Assembly (NCBI GenBank): GCA_020053185.1
Contig: JAGVNP010000266.1
Coordinates: 1-5,247 of the forward strand
Origin: Deltaproteobacteria bacterium
GTDB lineage: Bacteria; Desulfobacterota; Desulfomonilia; UBA1062
DNA length: 5,247 nt
Direction of reading: 5' to 3'
The translations under genes were made by a program, and so were the position numbers. The notes below the pieces were generated by a model. It searched no databases. It saw nothing but the letters and a program-made list of their open reading frames with translations, and was not told the origin of the DNA. Of the stretch, positions 1 to 4,440 are shown piece by piece. Numbering within the stretch: position 1 is the first letter of the stretch; each line of letters opens with the position of its first letter.

Positions 1-810
1 ATGTTGGGTTTTTTTGTTGCAACAGGGCTAACCCCAAACCCTGCTCTAGCTGAAGAGGAGAAGCCGACTGCAGAGCTTGCTGTTTCTGCCTTAAGCCAGT
101 ATGTCGCGCGCGGGATAGAATCGAGCAGGGACAGCATCATCATACAGCCTTCCATGACTGTGTGTTATAGAGGATTTTCAGTAAACACCTGGGCAAATCT
201 GGACACAGACCCGTACGCAGATGCAGACGAATCAAGCAATCTCACCGAAACCGATCTTGCACTCTCGTATGAGCATGCTTTTGGCAAAGTCATCCTGGGA
301 GGCGGATATATTTACTACGGGTATTCCAGTGCAGTATCCGAAGATCCTGATCCTCTGGATTCCCAGGAGGTTTTTGCATCAATCGGTCTTGATGTCCCCC
401 TTTGCCCAACCGTAACCGTGTATAGAGAGATCACAGGGTCCGACGAGTATGACTATTGGTATGGAACCCTTGAGGTGTCACACTCTTTCGAGATCAGTGA
501 TGCAGTCTCTCTTGAACTCAGCGCAATGGCAGATTACCTGAAAGGGAATAAACCCGAAGAATCCCTCGTCGAATACGATGATTCCTTATCGGCTACAGAT
601 AAAAAATACAATAATTTTCTCGATGGTTTAATCACTGCAAGCCTCCCCATATCCTTTGCAAAATATTTTACCCTCACCCCTACAATCTCCTACATGTTTC
701 CTCTCTGCGATGAATGCAAGAATTATACAAAGGCCATGGGGCCAAAAGATCCAGAAGATAATAACAGCTCTTTTGTATTCGGTGGCATTACCTTTGCCAT
801 GACATTTTAA
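1..810 (+). CDS. TorF-like outer-membrane beta-barrel protein (5' end probably truncated)
   Basis: Probable outer-membrane beta-barrel of the TorF/CHP02001 putative porin type. Residues 1-17 look like the back half of a signal peptide (hydrophobic LGFFVATGL, then PALA before EEEKP, cleavage after Ala17). There is no positively charged n-region, so the true start probably lies upstream of base 1 and the ATG at base 1 is an internal Met or chance start. The mature part shows alternating amphipathic strands (e.g. AELAVSALSQYVARGIESS, VILGGGYIYYGYSS, FTLTPTISYMF) separated by acidic loops, and ends FGGITFAMTF with the terminal Phe expected for BAM-assembled barrels. The N-terminal strand followed by RGIESS, then a QPS..V.YRGFSVNTW segment, fits the family. 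Four Cys are present (55, 135, 236, 239), the last two as CDEC in the loop before the final strand. The stop lies 23 bases before cbiM, so co-transcription is likely. The transported substrate cannot be read from sequence; a link to Co/Ni uptake is inferred from position only. Confidence 0.62.
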   Translation: MLGFFVATGLTPNPALAEEEKPTAELAVSALSQYVARGIESSRDSIIIQPSMTVCYRGFSVNTWANLDTDPYADADESSNLTETDLALSYEHAFGKVILGGGYIYYGYSSAVSEDPDPLDSQEVFASIGLDVPLCPTVTVYREITGSDEYDYWYGTLEVSHSFEISDAVSLELSAMADYLKGNKPEESLVEYDDSLSATDKKYNNFLDGLITASLPISFAKYFTLTPTISYMFPLCDECKNYTKAMGPKDPEDNNSSFVFGGITFAMTF

Positions 811-833
811 AAAGAAAAGAAAGGAGAAAAATT

Positions 834-1520
834 ATGCACATTCCTGACGGTTATCTGTCACCACAAACCTATGTACCTTTTTACGCCTTTATCATTCCAT
901 ACCTAGGCATAGCAGCCCGGAAGGTTAGTAAATCTATCCGGTCACGACATGTCCCGCTCCTTGCTTTGGGTGCGGCTTTCTCTTTTGTGATCATGATGTT
1001 CAATGTCCCCATCCCCGGAGGCACTACCGGTCACGCAGTAGGCGGAGTGATCGTCGCCATCATCCTCGGCCCTTGGGCAGCAAGCATTGCCGTCTCTATA
1101 GCACTCATTGTTCAGGCACTCCTGTTCGGCGACGGGGGAATCACCGCCATCGGCGCAAACTGTTTCAATATGGGTGTCGTCATATCTTTTGTGGGTTATT
1201 ATGTTTATAAACTCATTTCCGGGGACTCCGAAATAACATCGACACGCCGCTGGATCGCTGGGGCAGTTTCGGGATACATTGCTCTCAATGCAGCAGCTGT
1301 GATCGCCGGAATTGAGTTCGGCATCCAGCCCATGATAGCGTCCGGTGCCGACGGCCATCCGTTGTATGCCCCATATCCGCTTTCCATTGCCGTGCCGGCC
1401 ATGGCCATAGAACATCTCATTCTATTCGGATTTGTAGAAGCACTGGTTACCGCACTCATCATTAGATATTTCCAGAAGACAGATCAATCACTCCTTACCA
1501 TCTACGGAGGTGCCAAATGA
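834..1520 (+). CDS. cbiM: CbiM, substrate-specific membrane component of Co/Ni ECF transporter
   Basis: Integral membrane S-component that binds Co2+ or Ni2+ and hands it to the CbiQ-CbiO energizing module in the inner membrane. The protein has 228 residues, normal for CbiM/NikM without a fused C-terminal domain. It begins with the diagnostic MHIPDGYLSP; in this family the N-terminal Met amine and His2 are metal ligands, so the start codon is functionally fixed. A second ligand-type histidine is seen at His67 in GGTTGHAVGG. Hydrophobic segments are visible around residues 11-27, 41-58, 68-97, 105-127, 140-160 and 185-212. The start is supported by AAGGAG at 821-826, 7 bases upstream. It lies 23 bases after the porin-like gene and overlaps the next gene by 4 bases (ATGA at 1517-1520), implying translational coupling. 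Cobalt versus nickel cannot be decided from the sequence; the cbi symbol follows family convention. Confidence 0.93.
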   Translation: MHIPDGYLSPQTYVPFYAFIIPYLGIAARKVSKSIRSRHVPLLALGAAFSFVIMMFNVPIPGGTTGHAVGGVIVAIILGPWAASIAVSIALIVQALLFGDGGITAIGANCFNMGVVISFVGYYVYKLISGDSEITSTRRWIAGAVSGYIALNAAAVIAGIEFGIQPMIASGADGHPLYAPYPLSIAVPAMAIEHLILFGFVEALVTALIIRYFQKTDQSLLTIYGGAK

Positions 1521-1861
1521 GCAATAGAATGTCTACAACACAGAAACTGTGGCTAGGGCTCGTGATACTCGCACTCTTATCTCCCGTCGGTATCATCATA
1601 CCTGATAAAGTTAAGGCAGGTTCCGCATGGGGAGAATGGGGTGCGGACGAGATCCAGAAGATGGTGGGCTTTGCCCCCCAGGGCATGCAAAAGCTCGCCG
1701 ATATCTGGAAGGCCCCCATGCCGGATTATGCCTTAAAGGGCTGGGAAGAGAAGGGCCTCGGCATGCTGAGTCTGGCCTATGTCATCTCGGCAGCCGTGGG
1801 TATAGGTATCATCGCAGCAATTTCCATGCTCTTTGGAAAAATCGTGAACAAGAAGGAATAG
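1517..1861 (+). CDS. PDGLE/CbiN-like small membrane subunit of the Co/Ni ECF transporter
   Basis: Small auxiliary subunit expected to sit with CbiM and be needed for metal loading, as CbiN or the PDGLE-domain NikN does. The 114 residues show one hydrophobic helix at about 11-28, an extracytoplasmic stretch at 29-83 rich in Trp/Gly (AWGEWGADEIQKM, then WKAPMPDYALKGWEEKG), and a second helix at about 84-108 ending in a lysine-rich tail. Two helices around a soluble loop are the CbiN/PDGLE architecture; the PDYALKGWEEKGLG segment is the likely counterpart of the PDGLE region, though that exact motif is not present. The start is supported by GGAGG at 1506-1510 with a 6-base spacer inside the end of cbiM, and the 4-base ATGA overlap suggests coupled synthesis in step with CbiM. 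Many relatives carry this domain fused to the C-terminus of CbiM/NikM; here it is a separate gene. Assigning it to the transporter is secure from context; the exact subfamily name is less so. Confidence 0.82.
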   Translation: MSNRMSTTQKLWLGLVILALLSPVGIIIPDKVKAGSAWGEWGADEIQKMVGFAPQGMQKLADIWKAPMPDYALKGWEEKGLGMLSLAYVISAAVGIGIIAAISMLFGKIVNKKE

Positions 1862-2800
1862 ATGATCCCTGACTGGCTTGCACAAGATTCATCTTCAGTA
1901 CCTCTTCCTGCCCCGTCCAATTGGGGCAGGTCCGGTTTTGTGGAAAAGACCATAGATAATGCCGCGCACTTTCTTAAGGACACTATGGTCAATGAGACCG
2001 TTGCCAGGCGTAACGGACTTTTGCAGGCTATTGACCCGCGCGTAAAGCTCATTACTGTTCTCGCTATTATTGTCAGTGTGAGTATCATGAGGTCTCCCAT
2101 TATTATCTGGGGCATTTATGGATTCACACTCCTGCTTGCGGTTGCCTCATCCATCTCTCTTATGTTCTTCATCAAGCGTGTCTGGCTCTTTATCCCATTG
2201 TTCTCGGCCTTCATCGTTATTCCGGCCCTGTTTAATGTGGTGACACCGGGAGACCCTGTGTGGACCGCGTTTCATCTTGCACACAGCTATGACTTCGGTC
2301 CATATCACATTCCCGACACGATCACCGTCACCCGCCAGGGAGTACTCACTGCGGTCACATTCATCGGCAGGGTCTCGGCCTCGGTCTCACTGGCAGTGCT
2401 TCTGACGCTCACAACCCTGTGGAACGATTTGTTACAGGCTCTCAGGGTCCTTAAGGTTCCACGAATTTTTATCCTCATTCTCGGCATGACGTACCGGTAT
2501 ATCATCCTTCTGGTACATACGGTCTACGATATCCATGTGGCCAGGAAGAGCAGAACCCTACATTACGGCCCCACAGGGAGTGAACAACGCTGGGTAGCCT
2601 CACGCATGGGCTATCTCCTTAAGAAAACCTATATGATAAGCCAGGACGTACACAACGCCATGCTGTCTCGAGGCTTTTCAGGTGACGTCAGGACTCTTAC
2701 CCCATCCAGAATACAGGGCTATGATTATGCATGGTGCATATTTGTTCTGTTCATCTGTGTATTCTCAATTGTTCTCGACCGTACCTTGGTTCCATGGTAA
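1862..2800 (+). CDS. cbiQ: CbiQ, transmembrane (EcfT) coupling component of Co/Ni ECF transporter
   Basis: Inner-membrane T-component linking ATP hydrolysis by CbiO to the CbiM substrate subunit. The 312 residues are longer than a minimal EcfT (about 225-270) because of a polar N-terminal extension of about 50 residues before the family's opening motif (LLQAIDPRVKLI at 53-64). Hydrophobic helices follow around 62-77, 79-104, 107-125, 161-184, 201-221 and 289-305. The two short Ala/Ser-Arg motifs of the EcfT coupling helices are visible: ARKSR at 227-231 and SRGFSG at 269-274. These contact the ATPase grooves in known ECF structures. The ATG directly follows the stop of the PDGLE-like gene with no gap, and AGAAGGA at 1851-1857 provides a ribosome site 4 bases upstream. 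A perfect inverted repeat lies inside codons 16-23 (listed separately). CbiO follows after 10 bases. Confidence 0.93.
   Translation: MIPDWLAQDSSSVPLPAPSNWGRSGFVEKTIDNAAHFLKDTMVNETVARRNGLLQAIDPRVKLITVLAIIVSVSIMRSPIIIWGIYGFTLLLAVASSISLMFFIKRVWLFIPLFSAFIVIPALFNVVTPGDPVWTAFHLAHSYDFGPYHIPDTITVTRQGVLTAVTFIGRVSASVSLAVLLTLTTLWNDLLQALRVLKVPRIFILILGMTYRYIILLVHTVYDIHVARKSRTLHYGPTGSEQRWVASRMGYLLKKTYMISQDVHNAMLSRGFSGDVRTLTPSRIQGYDYAWCIFVLFICVFSIVLDRTLVPW
1907..1930 (+). repeat. Perfect 8-bp GC-rich inverted repeat (hairpin) in the 5' coding part of cbiQ
   Basis: CCTGCCCC at 1907-1914 is exactly complementary to GGGGCAGG at 1923-1930, with an 8-base loop (GTCCAATT) that a G-U pair could shorten to six. 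The stem is the strongest short hairpin I noticed in the operon and starts 45 bases into cbiQ, in the variable N-terminal extension. No run of T directly follows, so it is not a standard intrinsic terminator. It could tune translation or mRNA processing between the cbiM and cbiQ-cbiO parts of the message, or be incidental; role unproven. Confidence 0.5.
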
Positions 2801-2805
2801 AGGAG
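2799..2805 (+). promoter_or_regulatory. cbiO: Ribosome binding site that fixes the cbiO start
   Basis: AAAGGAG overlaps the cbiQ stop codon and lies 5 bases before the ATG at 2811. The cbiO reading frame is open further upstream to an ATG at 2682 inside cbiQ, but that would add 43 residues with no ABC-protein character. The strong site and the MKKPIFDLSAVSYRY opening, typical for a CbiO N-terminus, select 2811. Confidence 0.8.
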
Positions 2806-2810
2806 CGCAA

Positions 2811-3656
2811 ATGAAAAAACCCATCTTTGATCTATCAGCTGTGAGCTACCGCTATCATACGGCCATCCCTGCCATCGAAGGTATTAGCATTTCGATCCAG
2901 CCCGGCGAATCTCTTGCAATACTCGGGGCCAACGGATCGGGAAAATCAACCCTTCTGCATCTTCTGGACGGCCTGATATTCCCGAACTCGGGGACCATCA
3001 CGGCATTCGGCAAAATCCTAACGGAAGACAAACTTGAAACAGAGGATTTCCGCCACTTTTTCAGGAGCAGAGTGGGCTTTGTCTTCCAAAACCCGGATAT
3101 TCAGCTCTTCTGTTCGAAGGTCTATGATGAGATCGCATTCGGACCGCTACAGCTCGGACTACCTGAAAGAGAGGTAGTGAAGCGGGTTGATGATGTCCTT
3201 GACATGCTCGGCATCTCTTCCCTCAAGGACCGAACCCCAAACCAGCTCTCCGGAGGAGAAAAAAAACGGGTCGCGATTGCATCGGTATTATCTTTGAACC
3301 CCATGGTCTTGCTGATGGATGAGCCTACCAGTTCCCTTGACATGAGAACGCGCCACTGGCTGATAGTGCTCATTAGCGAACTCACAAAAGCAGGCAAGAC
3401 CATCATCACGACAACACACGACATCTCCCTTGTAAAGCAGATCTCCTCGCGGGTTATCGTGCTGGGTGAAGACCACAGGGTCCTTGCCGACGGGACACCC
3501 CATGAGATTATTTCAGATCATGAGCTCCTGCACCGGGCCAACATTATCCACGAGCATGAAACGGATACTTTCGGATATACCCGGAAACCAGAAGATCTAC
3601 CCAATGAAAAAAAGATCATCGGCTTTCCCCACTCTTCAGCAAACAAGAACGAATAA
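2811..3656 (+). CDS. cbiO: CbiO, ATP-binding component of Co/Ni ECF transporter
   Basis: Cytoplasmic ABC ATPase that powers metal import through CbiQ. The 281 residues carry every ABC hallmark in order: an aromatic A-loop region (SYRYH, 12-16), Walker A GANGSGKST (39-47), Q-loop in VFQNPDIQLF (Gln93), signature LSGGE (146-150), Walker B VLLMDEP (166-172, catalytic Glu171), D-loop SSLD (174-177) and switch His203 in TTTHD. QNPDIQLF with VYDEIAFGP just after is typical of the EcfA/CbiO subfamily. It is a single ATPase gene, so the transporter presumably uses a CbiO homodimer. The C-terminal tail from about residue 245 is His/charge-rich (HEHETD) and variable, as often in CbiO. It lies 10 bases after cbiQ and closes the operon. 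No hairpin-plus-T-tract terminator is visible in the 81 bases before the convergent tRNA gene. Confidence 0.95.
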   Translation: MKKPIFDLSAVSYRYHTAIPAIEGISISIQPGESLAILGANGSGKSTLLHLLDGLIFPNSGTITAFGKILTEDKLETEDFRHFFRSRVGFVFQNPDIQLFCSKVYDEIAFGPLQLGLPEREVVKRVDDVLDMLGISSLKDRTPNQLSGGEKKRVAIASVLSLNPMVLLMDEPTSSLDMRTRHWLIVLISELTKAGKTIITTTHDISLVKQISSRVIVLGEDHRVLADGTPHEIISDHELLHRANIIHEHETDTFGYTRKPEDLPNEKKIIGFPHSSANKNE

Positions 3657-3737
3657 GGTCCATACTTTTTCTCTAAAGGATTTTCTCACTAAACAGCCAG
3701 CTTCGATTTCTTAGGAAATACTAAAGGAAGGTTTGGT

Positions 3738-3822
3738 TGGTGCCGAAGCCGGGATTTGAACCCGGACGGGAGGGCCCACTACCCCCTCAAGATAGCGTGT
3801 CTACCAATTCCACCACTTCGGC
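3738..3822 (-). tRNA. tRNA-Leu (anticodon GAG)
   Basis: Read on the minus strand from 3822 to 3738, this folds into a complete class II tRNA. The acceptor stem GCCGAAG pairs perfectly with CTTCGGC (3748-3742), followed by discriminator A and an encoded CCA (3740-3738). The D-arm region contains GGAATTGGTAGAC. The anticodon stem CTATC/GGTAG (one G-U pair) holds a 7-base loop TTGAGGG with anticodon GAG at 3788-3786. A 13-base variable region can form a GGG/CCC stem, as leucine tRNAs require. The T stem CCGGG/CCCGG holds the loop TTCAAAT. It reads the CUC/CUU leucine codons. The gene is convergent to cbiO and divergent from archease; the 3' CCA in the DNA means CCA addition is not essential for maturation. 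Confidence 0.96.
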
Positions 3823-3831
3823 AGCAAGCTC

Positions 3832-3860
3832 TTAATAACAATCACTCTCTCAGGTGTCAA
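3832..3860 (-). promoter_or_regulatory. Sigma70-type promoter for tRNA-Leu
   Basis: On the minus strand a perfect -35 TTGACA (3860-3855) is followed by exactly 17 bases and a -10 TATTAA (3837-3832; 4 of 6 to TATAAT). The -10 ends 9 bases before the first base of the mature tRNA (3822). Initiation at the usual distance, about G3825, would leave a leader of only about 3 nt. Spacing, match and position immediately before a tRNA make this a convincing prediction. Confidence 0.78.
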
Positions 3861-3919
3861 TATGTAAAAAGAACGTGACGAGTAACGAGTGACAAGTAAA
3901 AAGAGGTTTTGTTTGTTCT

Positions 3920-3937
3920 ATTGGTTTGATTGGTTTC
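3920..3937 (+). repeat. Two 9-base direct repeats
   Basis: ATTGGTTTG (3920-3928) is followed at once by ATTGGTTTC (3929-3937), differing only at the last base. They lie in the centre of the heptad inverted-repeat element. A short slippage-type duplication is the simplest reading. Confidence 0.5.
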
Positions 3938-3943
3938 ATTTAA

Positions 3944-3971
3944 CTCAAAATTAAGAATTCAAAATTAACAA
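3944..3971 (+). repeat. Two 14-base direct repeats in an AT-rich stretch
   Basis: CTCAAAATTAAGAA (3944-3957) is followed directly by TTCAAAATTAACAA (3958-3971), 12 of 14 positions identical. The 14-base period is twice the 7-base period of the flanking arms, hinting at the same amplification process, although it is not in the same phase as the right arm. Confidence 0.5.
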
Positions 3972-4030
3972 CTATTCACTCTTCACGATTTACGCTTTAC
4001 GAATCAAATGCCCCCTTGTATTAATAAGCC

Positions 4031-4435
4031 ATGGGCTATGAGCAAATTGATCATACCGCAGACCTTGGCATCAGGATAACAGCAGCCAGTATAAAAGATC
4101 TTTTCAGGCAAGCAGCAAGTGCTGTGCTCAAGACAATGAATGCATGTGCCGAACATGGAGATAAAGATCTTACTATTAAAATAAACGGAATTGACAGGGA
4201 AGATACCCTGGTGCGGTGGCTGCAGGAGATCATATACAGGGTCACTGTAGAGAATTTAAGGGTTTCGCACATTGAAATCACTGTTTTGGAGGATACACGG
4301 GCCGAAGCAACGATAAAAGGCATCTACAAGGCATCAAAACTCTCAGTCGGTATAAAGGCTGCGACCTATCACAACCTGAAGATAGAAAAGACAAAAGCTG
4401 GCACGTATGAAGCAACCATAATATTTGACGTGTAA
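4031..4435 (+). CDS. Archease, activator of the RtcB RNA ligase
   Basis: Small cytoplasmic protein that helps RtcB become guanylylated and turn over during RNA ligation. The 134 residues match archease length and landmarks: the opening YEQIDHTADLGIRI (3-16) with the conserved DHTAD, whose Asp is a proposed metal ligand; AASIKDLFRQAASAV (18-32); the central TLVRWLQEIIYRV (58-70) with the conserved W-L-x-E-[IL]-[IL]-Y core; and the ending KAATYHNLKIEK plus IIFDV, the family's K-A-x-T-Y-H and F-D-[VI] tail. An in-frame stop at 4025-4027 makes the ATG at 4031 the first possible start. The bases before it (TTAATAAGCC) contain no good Shine-Dalgarno site, unlike the cbi genes, so initiation may be weak or leaderless. 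It lies 5 bases before rtcB, the classic partner arrangement. Confidence 0.95.
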   Translation: MGYEQIDHTADLGIRITAASIKDLFRQAASAVLKTMNACAEHGDKDLTIKINGIDREDTLVRWLQEIIYRVTVENLRVSHIEITVLEDTRAEATIKGIYKASKLSVGIKAATYHNLKIEKTKAGTYEATIIFDV

Positions 4436-4440
4436 AAAAA

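Larger units (their letters stand above)
3874..4001. repeat. Inverted-repeat element with degenerate 7-base tandem units in both arms
   Basis: The left arm (3874-3901) reads as four consecutive 7-mers: CGTGACG, AGTAACG, AGTGACA, AGTAAAA. The right arm (3974-4001), read on the opposite strand, is also four 7-mers: CGTAAAG, CGTAAAT, CGTGAAG, AGTGAAT. Both arms share the consensus [AC]GT[GA]A[AC]N, so they form an imperfect palindrome of about 28 bases per arm around a 72-base AT-rich centre. As RNA the arms could pair imperfectly. The design suggests a dispersed, non-coding miniature or palindromic repeat family rather than a gene. I see no flanking target-site duplication. It separates the tRNA promoter from the archease start. 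Confidence 0.55.
3657..4030. other. Intergenic region between cbiO and archease (374 bases, no protein gene)
   Basis: This stretch holds no credible protein gene. It contains, from left to right, an 81-base cbiO 3' flank without a convincing terminator, the minus-strand tRNA-Leu with its promoter, and then an AT-rich region with a 7-base-periodic inverted repeat and short direct repeats (described separately). No clear plus-strand promoter for the archease-rtcB operon could be recognised; it should lie between about 3860 and 4030. Confidence 0.7.

Noticed and set aside
811..833. Possible promoter or riboswitch between the barrel gene and cbiM
   Set aside because: Only 23 bases, filled by an A-rich stretch and the ribosome site; too short for either. 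A cobalamin riboswitch, if present, would lie before base 1.
942..1415. Minus-strand open frame of 157 codons opposite cbiM
   Set aside because: It lies entirely within a well-conserved cbiM and has a His/Gly/Cys/Asp-rich composition without any domain pattern; a shadow of codon bias on the other strand.
2682..2810. Upstream extension of cbiO to an ATG inside cbiQ
   Set aside because: The extra 43 residues overlap cbiQ in another frame, have no ABC-protein features, and a strong ribosome site sits just before the ATG at 2811.
3706..3719. Small hairpin ATTTC-TTAG-GAAAT between cbiO and the tRNA, considered as a bidirectional terminator
   Set aside because: The stem is only 5 bp, mostly A-T, with no T-tract following on either strand.
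3926..3954. TTGATT ... AATTAA as a promoter for archease
   Set aside because: Poor -10 match in a very AT-rich repeat region where such matches are expected by chance.
3874..4001. CRISPR array or attachment site beside the tRNA
   Set aside because: The units are 7-base degenerate repeats without spacers, and no copy of the tRNA 3' end is found nearby, so neither CRISPR nor an att site fits.
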